Source of the DNA: an uncultured Bryobacterales bacterium
GTDB taxonomy: Bacteria > Acidobacteriota > Terriglobia > Bryobacterales > UBA6623
Direction of reading: 5' to 3'
Length of the DNA: 64,000 nt
NCBI GenBank assembly: GCA_958295955.1
Contig: OY282420.1
Coordinates: 1,440,435-1,504,434, forward strand
This document shows, in pieces, positions 45,020 through 53,840 of this stretch (position 1 is the stretch's first letter; each line of letters begins with the position of its first letter). Under the pieces are notes generated by a model. That model was not told the origin of the DNA, ran no database searches, and saw nothing but the letters and a program-made list of their open reading frames with translations. The translations under genes were made by a program, and so were the position numbers.

Positions 45020-46153
45020 TCAACCCGCGGGCGGGGCCGCGCCCGCGGTCAGGCGGCGCAAGGCCCAGGCCGCGTGCGCGCTCACGACCTCGTCCGGCCA
45101 AGCGGCCAGCCGCTCCAAGGCCGGCGTGAAACGTTTGTTGCCGCTGTTGCCCATGACCACGGCGACATTGCGCAGGAATCCCCGATAGCGGCTGCGCGCA
45201 ATCGGCGAGTTCCCGAACCGCTCGTTGAACTGCCGCTCAGTCAGCGAGGCCAATTCGTCAAGATCGGGCTCGGCGTGGTCCGGTTGGAAGGCGGGATCGA
45301 CGGTCGTTGCCGCCCGCTCGGAGCGGTTCCAGGGACAGACGTCCTGACAGATGTCGCAGCCAAACAGATGCTTGCCTACCGGCTCGCGGTCGGCTTCGGG
45401 GATTTCGCCGCGCAACTCGATCGTCTGGTAGGCAATGCAGCGGGTCGAGTCGAGCGCATGGGAAGGCCCGCCGGGGTCTTCGCTCTCGACAAAGGCGTCG
45501 GTGGGGCAGGCGTCGATGCAACGGGTGCAGGAGCCACAGCGAAACGGCGCGGGGTCGTCGGGAGCCAGCCCGAGCGAGGTCAGAATTTCCCCGAGGAATA
45601 CCCAGGAGCCGATGCGCTCGTTGATCAGGCACGTATTTTTGCCGATCCAGCCGAGTCCGGCGCGATGGGCGTAGGCGCGCTCCAACAGCGGCGAGGTGTC
45701 CACGCAGATTTTGAAATCCGCGTCCGCGGCGGTCGCCGCAATTTTTTCGACAAGCTCGCGGAGCCTGGTTTTGAGCGTCCGGTGATAATCCTTGCCCCAG
45801 GCGTACCGCGATATCCAGCCGCGGGTCTCGGACTCGAACGCGGTCGAATACGGATGCGGGCTGTTATAGACCTGCCCGACCGCGATCACGGAGCGCGCCG
45901 AGGGCAGCAACGACCGCGGGTCCCGGCGCATCTCGCCGCGTCTGCCTTCCAGGTAGCGCATCTTTCCGTGGTAGCCGCGGGCGATCCATTGCGGGTAGAA
46001 AAGCGACTCCAGTGTGGGTTCGGCGGAGGCGATGCCGGCCAGCTCGAACCCGCTTTCGCGGGCGAATTGCTTGACCTGCTCGGAGTCGGCCGCGTTGGGC
46101 GCGGCGGAGCGCCGGAAACCACTTCCGTTAACCTGCCGAAAATCGCAGTCCAA
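45020..46153 (-). CDS. queG: Epoxyqueuosine reductase QueG
   Basis: 377 residues from a TTG at 46153, preceded by a GAGAGGGGAG-like purine run. The frame remains open upstream but without family sequence. The enzyme reduces epoxyqueuosine to queuosine in tRNA using cobalamin. Signatures are SVIAVGQVYNSPHPYS, YAWGKDYH, and the two 4Fe-4S motifs CGSCTRCIDACP and CDICQDVCPWN, followed by a short HEAT-like end (RFTPALERLAAWPDEVVSAHA). Length matches the family. It ends 26 bases from the convergent secreted-protein gene. Confidence 0.93.
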   Translation of the reverse strand: MDCDFRQVNGSGFRRSAAPNAADSEQVKQFARESGFELAGIASAEPTLESLFYPQWIARGYHGKMRYLEGRRGEMRRDPRSLLPSARSVIAVGQVYNSPHPYSTAFESETRGWISRYAWGKDYHRTLKTRLRELVEKIAATAADADFKICVDTSPLLERAYAHRAGLGWIGKNTCLINERIGSWVFLGEILTSLGLAPDDPAPFRCGSCTRCIDACPTDAFVESEDPGGPSHALDSTRCIAYQTIELRGEIPEADREPVGKHLFGCDICQDVCPWNRSERAATTVDPAFQPDHAEPDLDELASLTERQFNERFGNSPIARSRYRGFLRNVAVVMGNSGNKRFTPALERLAAWPDEVVSAHAAWALRRLTAGAAPPAG

Positions 46154-46345
46154 CCTCGATTTCTCCCCTCTCGCCGATTTTCGCTGGCGCCGGCGCAATC
46201 TTGCGCCTAAGCTATCAATCGTATAGCGTAGAAAAGTCCGTTCGCCAACCCCACGCATGCGGCGGGCGGCATCCAGCGGGCGGCCAGGGCTGAAGCCGCC
46301 GCTCGGACACATTTTGAAAACGAATTTCCGCAGGAGGAAAACTTC

Positions 46346-48466
46346 ATGCATCGACCGGTTAAGTATTTGGAAAAGGGTCTCACGCAATTGGCCAAGGCCG
46401 GGTGGCGCGTCGCCCGCAAGCTCGACGCGCAAAAGGAACCCAACAGCGCGTTTACCCCGGCATGGTCTGAGAAACCCATGCTGAAGTCCTGGGAAAAGTC
46501 CAAGCCGCCCCTCGGCTGGCCGCGGCAGACCGATTCGCTCTGCCCCAAATGCGTCCGCGAGGCGCGCGAGGTCATCCTCAGCGGCGGAGTGGACTATTCC
46601 ATTCTCAAAACCGAGAAGGTGGGCGAAGTCAAAGCCACGATTCTCGAGCGCAACAATCAAATCTGGATGGTCAAGGAATGCTCGAAGCACGGCAAGACCG
46701 AGGACATCATGGCCATCGATGCGGCATTCCTCGAGCACATCGAATCGCAATTTCCCGGCCGTGATATCCAGGCGCACAACGACGAGAAACTGCACAACCA
46801 CGGGTCATCGACAGTGAAATACGGCCGCGGCGCGGTGCTGACGGTCGATCTCACCAACCGCTGCAACATGATGTGCGACCCCTGCTTCATGGACGCCAAT
46901 CAGGTCGGCTTCGTCCACGAGCTCGAATGGGACGAGATCAAGACGATTCTCGACAACGCCATCTCGATCAAGCCGCGCCGTCAGATGTCGGTGCAGTTCT
47001 CCGGCGGCGAGCCGACGATGTCTCCTTATTTCCTGAAAGCCGTCAACTACTGCCGGCAAATCGGCTACAACTCGGTACAGGCGGCGACGAACGGCATCGA
47101 GTTCGCCAAGTCGAAGGGATTCGCCGAGGCGGCCTCCGACGCGGGCATGCGCTACGCCTATCTGCAATTCGACGGCATTGGCAACGAGCCGAATCAGCAC
47201 CGCAAGATCGGCAATCTGTTCGACGTCAAGATCAAGGCGATCGAAAACATGCACGACGCCGGCATCGAGATCGTTCTGGTGACAACGCTGGTGAACAACG
47301 TCAACAACGAGGAAGTCGGCCCGATCATTCAGTTCGCGCGCGACAACCCCGGGCGTATCGCCTTTATCGCCTTTCAGCCGGTTTCGTTTACCGGCCGCGA
47401 CGAGGAGATCACCGACGAGCGCCGGATGAAGCAGCGTTATACGCTTTCGCACCTGGCGCACGACGTGCGCAAACAGGTCGGCATCACCGAGCCCACCCGC
47501 GACTGGTTCCCGATTTCGGTAATGGGCAGTTTCGTCGACGCCGCCGATCTGGCGCACGGCCCGCAGGCGCAGTGGGGTCAGGTAAGTTGCGGCTGCCATC
47601 CGAACTGCGGCGTCGGCACCGCGCTGATGATCAACAAGAAAACGAAGGCCATGGCGCCGGTTCCGGAGTTCATCAACGTTCCGCAGTTCGTGCAGGACAT
47701 CCGCCGGATCACCGATTCGGGCCGCGGCAAGCCGGCCACGAATCTGCAGATGGGGCTGGCGATCCTCAAGAACTACAACCCGATGAAGGCACCCAAGGAC
47801 TTTTCGATGTTCGATTTACTGAAGAAATTCGACAAGTCGTTTGCGCTCTCGGGCACGAATTACGGCAAGGGCACGGCGCGCCGCAACGATCCGTGGAACT
47901 TCCTCTTCGTCGCGGGTATGTGGTTCCAAGACCTGTTCAACTACGATTTCCGCCGAACGGAGATGTGCGTAATTCCCTACGGCACGCAGGAAGGCGAGAT
48001 CTCGTTCTGCGCGTACAACACGGGCATCGGCTGGCGCAACATCCTCGAGAAGATGCACATGACGTCCACGCTCTCGAACTGGTATGAGGAGCACGGCCGC
48101 CACAAGATTTACGCCGGCGGCAGGAAAGTCGAGGAGATCAAGGGGCTCAGCGACAAGCTGCACATCAACGCCGAGCACGCCGCCCGCGGCGCGCAGAAGA
48201 TGGCAGGCCCCGCCAACGCCGGCGAAGAAAAGATCGCCGCGCGCAACCGCAAGCTGGCGGAGGCGCAGGCAAGAGGCGAAAAGGTCGATTCCGGCGCGCG
48301 CAACAAAATCATGACGGCCGAGGAAGAGGCCCGGCTGATGAAGATGTACCGCGAGCAGGTGCTCAAGGAGCCGGCCGCTCCCGCGCTGGTGCAGATCGCG
48401 GGCGGCGGCCTCGAGCAGGCGGCCGAGCGGCAGGCGGAAGAGCAACGGGAACTCGTCGGCGCGTGA
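46346..48466 (+). CDS. Large radical SAM protein, MJ0619/tetraether-synthase (Tes)-like
   Basis: 706 residues; AGGAGG precedes the ATG by nine bases. The radical SAM cluster motif is Cys173, Cys177, Cys180 in NRCNMMCDPCF. Other cysteines look like auxiliary cluster ligands: LCPKC near 66-69, ECSKHG near 112 and SCGCHPNCG near 415-421. The CPxC-(KxC-xxHG)-CNxxCxxC order is that of the MJ0619 group, which includes the archaeal tetraether lipid synthase and pterin methylases. Acidobacteriota make membrane-spanning lipids, so a role in joining lipid tails is a reasonable inference, not proof. The C-terminal 100 residues are highly charged and helical. The gene stands alone. Confidence 0.8.
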   Translation: MHRPVKYLEKGLTQLAKAGWRVARKLDAQKEPNSAFTPAWSEKPMLKSWEKSKPPLGWPRQTDSLCPKCVREAREVILSGGVDYSILKTEKVGEVKATILERNNQIWMVKECSKHGKTEDIMAIDAAFLEHIESQFPGRDIQAHNDEKLHNHGSSTVKYGRGAVLTVDLTNRCNMMCDPCFMDANQVGFVHELEWDEIKTILDNAISIKPRRQMSVQFSGGEPTMSPYFLKAVNYCRQIGYNSVQAATNGIEFAKSKGFAEAASDAGMRYAYLQFDGIGNEPNQHRKIGNLFDVKIKAIENMHDAGIEIVLVTTLVNNVNNEEVGPIIQFARDNPGRIAFIAFQPVSFTGRDEEITDERRMKQRYTLSHLAHDVRKQVGITEPTRDWFPISVMGSFVDAADLAHGPQAQWGQVSCGCHPNCGVGTALMINKKTKAMAPVPEFINVPQFVQDIRRITDSGRGKPATNLQMGLAILKNYNPMKAPKDFSMFDLLKKFDKSFALSGTNYGKGTARRNDPWNFLFVAGMWFQDLFNYDFRRTEMCVIPYGTQEGEISFCAYNTGIGWRNILEKMHMTSTLSNWYEEHGRHKIYAGGRKVEEIKGLSDKLHINAEHAARGAQKMAGPANAGEEKIAARNRKLAEAQARGEKVDSGARNKIMTAEEEARLMKMYREQVLKEPAAPALVQIAGGGLEQAAERQAEEQRELVGA

Positions 48467-48680
48467 GCGGCGGCCGACCTCTTGCAGCGCGGCCGGGGCC
48501 GATTTCAAGCCGGTCGTTGCGCATAGATTCGATTTGCGGGGCGGCGATGGGCCGCCGCGTCGAGAGTTTCGCCTAGCCGACCGGCGATATCCGTGTCTGC
48601 AAGCATCCAATCAAGGCAGTGCGGCGCTTGGGCAGTGTTCGGAAACGATCGGGAGAATGATCGTAAAGAAAGAATGCGCC
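48467..48680. other. Gap between the radical SAM gene and the restriction-modification locus
   Basis: No gene is seen. GC falls toward the right end, marking the edge of the restriction-modification island. A short GGCGGC/GCCGCC hairpin lies near 48539-48555. Confidence 0.4.
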
Positions 48681-48708
48681 TTTACCAGTAACCTGTTTGG
48701 GTTATATT
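48681..48708 (+). promoter_or_regulatory. Candidate promoter of the DNA methyltransferase
   Basis: TTTACC (48681-48686) and TATATT (48703-48708) are 16 bases apart, in the only AT-rich part of the gap. The transcript start would be just before the TTG at 48744. Confidence 0.5.
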
Positions 48709-48815
48709 GAACTGACCCCTTCGACTGAAGCAGGTATCGAAGTTTGACAACGCCGGTCTCGCAAACATCGACAAAACGGCGTCCGCCGACAAGTACTGTA
48801 GGCCGGAGTAGAGCC

Positions 48816-49832
48816 GTGCAGGCCATTGCTCCTTCCGCAGTAACCGACAGGTGGTCCGACGAGTTCGTATGCGTGCAACGGGGAGACAGTCTCGGTTTCT
48901 ACAGCGAATGGGAGACCCCGGCGGTTATCGTCTCGGATGGCGGCTACGGCGTGCTTGGGTTTGAAGGGGACACTTCCGATCACCTGGACTTGCCGGACTG
49001 GTACCGCCCACACATCGCCGCGTGGTCGCAAAAGGCGAAATCGTCGACAACTCTGTGGTTCTGGAACTCAGAGATTGGTTGGGCTGCCGTTCATCCCGTG
49101 TTGGAAACGCATGGTTGGCGTTATGTAAACGCCAACATTTGGAACAAAGGCAAGGGACACATTGCCGGCAACGTGAATACGCGCCGAATCCGGCGTTTTC
49201 CCGTTGTCTCCGAGGTATGTGTCCAATACGTCTATGAAGCACGGATTGACGGTCTCGTTTTGAAGGAGTGGCTTTTACGAGAATGGAGGCGTACGGGTTT
49301 GCCGGTCCGCAAGGCCAACGAGGCTTGCGGCGTTGCCGACGCCGCCGTGCGGAAGTATCTGGACCAGGGCCATCTTTGGTACTTCCCGCCGCCCGAGATG
49401 TTCGCATGCTTGCAGGAGTACGCGAACATCTACGGCGACCCGTCAGGACGGCCGTATTTCTCGATTGACGGAAAACAACCGGGAACGTCTGCACAATGGG
49501 CAGCGATGCGCTCGAAGTTCGACTGCCCGCATGGCTTCACCAACGTATGGGACCGGCCGGCGCTTCGCGGACCGGAGCGTTACAAGCTCAATGGGGATTC
49601 AGGCAAGGCCATTCATCTGAACCAAAAACCTCTCGACTTGATAAACATGATTATCGGTGCGTCGTCGGATGAAGGCGATGTGGTTTGGGAGCCGTTCGGG
49701 GGGTTGTTCACGGCCTGCTTTGCAGCGCGTCTCGCCCGCAGACGCAGCTTTGGCGGGGAGATCGACCCGTCTTATTTTTATTATGGGGTCAGGCGGCTCA
49801 AGGAAGAATCTCGCCAGCTCGCTCTTCTCTGA
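48816..49832 (+). CDS. DNA methyltransferase of a type II restriction-modification system (beta class)
   Basis: 338 residues from a GTG at 48816, preceded by GGAGTAGAG; a TTG at 48744 gives 362. The catalytic motif IV appears as VIVSDGGYG near residue 40 (usual D-P-P-Y changed to SDGGYG), then LWFWNS. A target-recognition-like middle includes LPVRKANEACGVADAAVRKYL. The AdoMet-binding motif I is near the C-terminus as VVWEPFGGLFTACFAARLARRR. The order IV-TRD-I is that of beta-class N4-cytosine or N6-adenine enzymes. Its 3' end overlaps the convergent endonuclease gene by 35 bases. Recognition sequence unknown. Confidence 0.82.
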   Translation: MQAIAPSAVTDRWSDEFVCVQRGDSLGFYSEWETPAVIVSDGGYGVLGFEGDTSDHLDLPDWYRPHIAAWSQKAKSSTTLWFWNSEIGWAAVHPVLETHGWRYVNANIWNKGKGHIAGNVNTRRIRRFPVVSEVCVQYVYEARIDGLVLKEWLLREWRRTGLPVRKANEACGVADAAVRKYLDQGHLWYFPPPEMFACLQEYANIYGDPSGRPYFSIDGKQPGTSAQWAAMRSKFDCPHGFTNVWDRPALRGPERYKLNGDSGKAIHLNQKPLDLINMIIGASSDEGDVVWEPFGGLFTACFAARLARRRSFGGEIDPSYFYYGVRRLKEESRQLALL

Positions 49833-50715
49833 TTCCCAATCGCTCTTCAAGCGCCTGCCTGACGGCCTTGTCGGAGCCTTTGAAGAGCAGGCGGCCCCAC
49901 TTCTCGATGCTCAGTCCGTGGAATTCTCGAGTCAGAACGCCCTGCTTGAAAGCTTCAATGTCACTGTGCCTGATTCGATCCATCTTGGCGAAATTCGTGT
50001 CGAGTCGATAAGGGAAAGCTGCGAGCAGCCGGCGTAGCTGAGATTGATATGCAGGGATCGGTTGGTAGCTGCGCCCTTGCGGACCCCATCCGTCAACAAG
50101 CTGTTGCGCTTGGGCCAATTGATCCGGCATCCCCTGGAATTTGTAACCGTTGGTGTTGGTTTGTTGGAGGTTGCGCGTGCGCGCAGTTGTATCCTCCGGC
50201 TCAATCACCAGATAGTCGGGCGGATTGTGATAGTGATCGTCCCTGGCTCCGGCTACCGATCGACCGGAGACGGTGACGATGTCGATGATGCGCGGCTTGC
50301 CGAAAATCAATTGGTCAGGCAGCCAGGCAAGCAGGCAAATATAGGTCTGGTCTTCTGTGAAATGATTCTGGCTGTCCCTGAAGCGCGCAGTTATTTCTGT
50401 CGCGAGCGGGAACCACGCTTTGATTTCGAAGCCCGGCGTGGGGGCGACAGTCCCAACGAAAACGGTGTCGGGGAAACCGGGGTCCTGCCGTTTCCAGGTA
50501 CCCAACGAGCGGTACTCCGGCTGGTTGTTCAAGAACTCAACGGTGCTGAATTCGATCAGATTCCCGAGCAGTGGAGAGAGTTTCGAGACAACCTTTGCAA
50601 GGTTGATCGCGGCACCGGGTGAAACCGGCTTGGAAAGCGTCACCAAGTCGAATACATGCCCGGTCAGGCTTTGCAGGTGGGCCGACGCCGTTGCGAGAAC
50701 TTCCTGAGTGTCCAT
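49798..50715 (-). CDS. Probable type II restriction endonuclease, PD-(D/E)xK type
   Basis: 305 residues; the ATG shares one base with the controller stop (TGATG). A possible nuclease core is FPDTVFVGT followed by GFEIKAW, i.e. PD, 12-13 residues, then E-x-K, about residues 80-100. A hydrophobic strand and a helix (FRDSQNHFTEDQTYICLLAW) come next. I do not recognise the exact family; the call rests on this motif and on being paired with a methyltransferase and a small regulator. It would cut unmethylated DNA at the site the methylase protects. Confidence 0.7.
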   Translation of the reverse strand: MDTQEVLATASAHLQSLTGHVFDLVTLSKPVSPGAAINLAKVVSKLSPLLGNLIEFSTVEFLNNQPEYRSLGTWKRQDPGFPDTVFVGTVAPTPGFEIKAWFPLATEITARFRDSQNHFTEDQTYICLLAWLPDQLIFGKPRIIDIVTVSGRSVAGARDDHYHNPPDYLVIEPEDTTARTRNLQQTNTNGYKFQGMPDQLAQAQQLVDGWGPQGRSYQPIPAYQSQLRRLLAAFPYRLDTNFAKMDRIRHSDIEAFKQGVLTREFHGLSIEKWGRLLFKGSDKAVRQALEERLGIREERAGEILP

Positions 50716-50984
50716 CAGACGACTTTCGCTTTTGAACCGGCCCCGGGGAACGGCCGATCTTCGATTTCTTGAACGATGCTGCACGCATCGACATCCAAGG
50801 TCCGGCAGACCATGACGAATTCGACAACGTCCAACCGGCGCTCCCTGCGCTCGTACTTGGAAACGAACGATTGAGGCTTGCCAAGACGACCGGCCAATTC
50901 CTGCTGCGTCATGCCGGCCGCCTTGCGCGCCGCAATCAGCCGCCGCAGTAAAATCTCGTATTCGTTTGTGAAAATGGATTTCAA
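50715..50984 (-). CDS. XRE-type regulator, probable controller (C) protein
   Basis: 89 residues from a TTG at 50984 with GAGAAAG upstream. A helix-turn-helix spans about 11-65: LLRRLIAARKAAGMTQQELA, then RLGKPQSFVSKYERRERRLDVVEF. This is the Cro/C1 fold. Small XRE proteins encoded directly before the endonuclease gene commonly time endonuclease expression after the methylase. It has its own promoter at 51017-51045. Confidence 0.8.
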   Translation of the reverse strand: MKSIFTNEYEILLRRLIAARKAAGMTQQELAGRLGKPQSFVSKYERRERRLDVVEFVMVCRTLDVDACSIVQEIEDRPFPGAGSKAKVV

Positions 50985-51016
50985 GCCACTTTCTCGATTG
51001 TCAGACTACGCGGAAG

Positions 51017-51045
51017 ATTCTAAAACAGGTTTTTCGATATCCCAA
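51017..51045 (-). promoter_or_regulatory. Promoter of the controller-endonuclease operon
   Basis: Minus-strand TTGGGA (51040-51045) and TAGAAT (51017-51022) with a 17-base spacer. A classical C-box was not found with confidence. Confidence 0.55.
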
Positions 51046-51191
51046 CATGGGTTTTCCAGGCACAAACAAAGGGGCCTTTCGGCATTGCAAATCGTGTCGG
51101 CCACATACTGCAAAATAGGGCTGACCGGGGTTCTCCATTGAGTTTCCCGACGGGTTATACTTGTGCTGTCCGCTCCAGGAGGAAATTGGAA

Positions 51192-52028
51192 ATGCTGCGC
51201 ATCTGTCTTTCCGTCTCGATTGCTTTGTTTGCAGCCGCGCAAACGGCGTCCGCCGACCGGCACTTGTTTAACACGGTCAAGCAAAAGCTGGCCCAGGGCA
51301 AGCAGGTCGTCGGCGGCACGATCTATACGTCCGACCCCAACGTGTACTGCGCGATGGCTCATGCCGGGTTCGATTTCCTGTGGATCGAGATGCAGCACAG
51401 CCCGCTCAATTACGACCAGGTGGCCAAGATGATCTGGGCCTGCAGGGATGCGCCGGCGATCCCCTTCATTCGCATTCCGGACGCTACCGAGGGCGATCTC
51501 CAGAAGGCTACGGACATCGGCGCTTTGGGCATTGTCGTGCCGATGGTCGACACGGTCGAGGAGGCCGAGAACGCCGTTCTCTATGCGAAGTATCCTCCGC
51601 AGGGCAGACGCAGCCGCGGGGGCGGGCAGTACGGCAAGCTCTGGGGCAACGGGAAATACCGCGAGTTAGCCAACGACAACATGATGATCGTGGTGATGAT
51701 CGAAAACCCGGCGGGCATCGAGATCGTCGACAAGATCGCCGCCGTGGAAGGGATTGACGTTGTCTTTGCAGCCAGCGGCGATATCGGCAGCTTCACGGGT
51801 TACGAACGCTCGGACCCGCGCTACATGAAGTTGATCGAGAGGGTCAAGACGGAAACCTTGAAAGCAGGGAAAATCCTTGCCGGGCCTTCGAGTTGGCGCG
51901 ACCGCGAAGGCTTCATGTTTTTTCAAGGGCCGTCCGAAGGCAGCCTGATCGCCGCCGGCGCCAAGCTGGAATTGGGCGAAGCTCAGGAAGAGAAGAAAGA
52001 CGTAGCCACGGGCGACGAAGCCCGTTGA
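51192..52028 (+). CDS. Exported HpcH/HpaI aldolase-like protein
   Basis: 278 residues from the ATG at 51192; AGGAGG lies ten bases upstream. The N-terminus MLRICLSVSIALFAAAQTASA is a clear signal peptide, which is unusual for this normally cytoplasmic family. The TIM-barrel core has FDFLWIEMQHSPLNYDQV with the catalytic-type His, IPFIRIPD with the Arg, GIVVPMVDTVEEAENAV, the metal-binding Glu in VMIENPAGIE and an Asp in VFAASGDIGS. Family enzymes cleave or form 2-oxo-diacid aldols. Function in the periplasm is unknown. It converges on ctaB with 13 bases between stops. Confidence 0.85.
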   Translation: MLRICLSVSIALFAAAQTASADRHLFNTVKQKLAQGKQVVGGTIYTSDPNVYCAMAHAGFDFLWIEMQHSPLNYDQVAKMIWACRDAPAIPFIRIPDATEGDLQKATDIGALGIVVPMVDTVEEAENAVLYAKYPPQGRRSRGGGQYGKLWGNGKYRELANDNMMIVVMIENPAGIEIVDKIAAVEGIDVVFAASGDIGSFTGYERSDPRYMKLIERVKTETLKAGKILAGPSSWRDREGFMFFQGPSEGSLIAAGAKLELGEAQEEKKDVATGDEAR

Positions 52029-52041
52029 AACGCGTTTCCCT

Positions 52042-52938
52042 TCACGCCTTGAAAATCAGCAGGAACAGGTAGAGCAGCGGCAGGTACAACACCGAGGCGC
52101 GCAGCAAGACGCGCGCCTGCGTTCCGGTTTTCCGGCGGGCCGAGAGGATTCCGTAATAGAGGTAGCCCGCGCTCAACAGGAATGCCGGAACGGCGAACCA
52201 GACCGAAGTCATCCCCAGCCAGGCCGGCGCCATGCTGATAGGGATCAGCGCCAGAGAGTAAGCGATGATCTGCCGTCCGGTAGAGGCGCCGTCGGGCTCG
52301 ATTACCGGCAACATGCGGATTCCGGCGCGCTCGTAGTCTTCGCGGTACATCCAGGCAATGGCGTAGAAGTGCGGGAATTGCCAGAGGAAGAGCACGCCGA
52401 AGAGCGCCCAACCCTCGATGCTCAACTCGTTGCGCACCGCGGTCCAGCCGAGCAGCAGAGGGACCGCTCCGGGGAAGGCGCCGAGGAACGTGGACCACCA
52501 GACGTGAAACTTGAGCGGGGTGTAAACCAGGTTGTATGCAAGCAGGACAAAGACTCCCAACCAGAAGCTGAGTGCGTTCGTTGCGGCATGGAGGTAGGCC
52601 AGTCCGGCCAACGAAAGGCCGATTGAGAACACCAGCGCGGTCGCCGGCTGGATGCGCCCCGCCGGTAACGGACGCCCGAGAGTGCGGCGCATGCGCGCGT
52701 CGGCGGCGCGCTCCCACCACTGATTCAGCGCGCCTGTCCCGCCGGCCAGAAGGGCTGTCGCGGCGATGGTGTTGAGCAGCAGGGCATAGGGCATCGGTCC
52801 CGTCGTCGCCAGATAGAAGCCCATCAGCGTGGACATCAAGATCAACCAGACGATCGACGGCTTGGTGAGCTCGTAGAAGTCGGTCAGGGTAGTCGCCAGC
52901 CCGGTTGCCGCCGCCGTGCTTTGAAGGTTTGCGCGCAT
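52042..52938 (-). CDS. ctaB: Protohaem IX farnesyltransferase
   Basis: 298 residues with about nine membrane helices. The prenyl-diphosphate-binding motif is ALNQWWERAADARMRRT (N-x-x-x-E/D-x-x-x-D) followed by GRPLPAGRI, and a second loop holds MYREDYERAGIRMLPV. The enzyme makes haem O for haem-copper oxidases in the inner membrane. It ends the operon-like run of respiratory genes read leftward from 59374. A terminal oxidase is not in the window. Confidence 0.95.
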   Translation of the reverse strand: MRANLQSTAAATGLATTLTDFYELTKPSIVWLILMSTLMGFYLATTGPMPYALLLNTIAATALLAGGTGALNQWWERAADARMRRTLGRPLPAGRIQPATALVFSIGLSLAGLAYLHAATNALSFWLGVFVLLAYNLVYTPLKFHVWWSTFLGAFPGAVPLLLGWTAVRNELSIEGWALFGVLFLWQFPHFYAIAWMYREDYERAGIRMLPVIEPDGASTGRQIIAYSLALIPISMAPAWLGMTSVWFAVPAFLLSAGYLYYGILSARRKTGTQARVLLRASVLYLPLLYLFLLIFKA

Positions 52939-52953
52939 TCTCGGCTGAAAGTG

Positions 52954-53775
52954 CTAACTGCCGAACAGGAAGTCCGCTTCCTTGGTTTCGCTCGCGCCGA
53001 CGGTGATTTCGATTTCCTTCTCGCCGAGCTGCTCGTGTATCGCCTGGAGAGTATATGCGCCCGGCGGCAGGTTCGCGATTTCGAACGATCCGTCCTCGCC
53101 GGAGACGGAGAAATACGGGTGCTCGATGACGTGAATGTACGCCTGCATCCAGGGGTGAATGTTGCACTTGACCGGTATTTTCAGTTCCGCGCGGGGGAAT
53201 GTATAGTCGATCGCCGGAGCGCTGGAGGTTTGCGATTTGTTCCATTCGCGGTTGTCTTTCGGCAACGGGTGGACGTTGTGCGTCGTGGGGTCGGAGTTGG
53301 TGATGTTGATCGCCTGCCCCTGCTGGACGGCGACGACGTGCGGTCGATAGATACAGCCTTTCTGGTCGAGAGTGACCAGATCGCCGCGGACCGGGAAGCG
53401 CTTGCCTTCGAGACCCTTGCTGATCCAGACGAGAGCGTGTTGCAGCTTGCCGTCGTTCACGACGACTCTATCGGAAGCGACCCGGCCGCCGTGCATTTCC
53501 ACGCAGTCCGGCTCGGCGCTCATGTTCACCGGCGGAATGCGCGGCACGTCGCCTTCGAAGTTGATGACGCCGCGAACCGTTGCCGCTGTCGCCGGGTCGA
53601 CGTTGATAACCGGGCCGGCCGCTGCGGTCTCGCCGCCGCTCGCTTCGCCGCCGGCTGCGATTTTCGTATCGTACTCTTCGAAATAGTCGTCTCCGCCGCA
53701 GGCATAGACCAGAGCGACGGCCGCCGCGAGCGCAGCGAGCGCGCCGCCGAGTTTATTCTTGAACACGGATTTCAC
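52954..53775 (-). CDS. Cupredoxin-like lipoprotein with carboxypeptidase-regulatory-type domain
   Basis: 273 residues. LAALAAAVALVYAC is a lipoprotein signal with Cys26. A Gly/Ala/Glu-rich linker is followed by a plastocyanin-like fold. It includes INITNSDPTTHNVHPLP and FPRAELKIPVKCNIHPWMQAYIHV, which together could supply His, Cys and His copper ligands plus a Met. The C-terminal part, GSFEIANLPPGAYTLQAIHEQ, is a carboxypeptidase-regulatory (Ig-like) domain. It may be an electron carrier or a surface protein linked to the neighbouring quinol-oxidising complex, lying 65 bases after the octahaem cytochrome gene. The copper assignment is inferred. Confidence 0.78.
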   Translation of the reverse strand: MKSVFKNKLGGALAALAAAVALVYACGGDDYFEEYDTKIAAGGEASGGETAAAGPVINVDPATAATVRGVINFEGDVPRIPPVNMSAEPDCVEMHGGRVASDRVVVNDGKLQHALVWISKGLEGKRFPVRGDLVTLDQKGCIYRPHVVAVQQGQAINITNSDPTTHNVHPLPKDNREWNKSQTSSAPAIDYTFPRAELKIPVKCNIHPWMQAYIHVIEHPYFSVSGEDGSFEIANLPPGAYTLQAIHEQLGEKEIEITVGASETKEADFLFGS

Positions 53776-53840
53776 CTCCGAAATCGGGTTTTCAAACAGA
53801 TTGCGGACCTCCCCGGAGAGGCCCGCGCATTTCCTGGATC

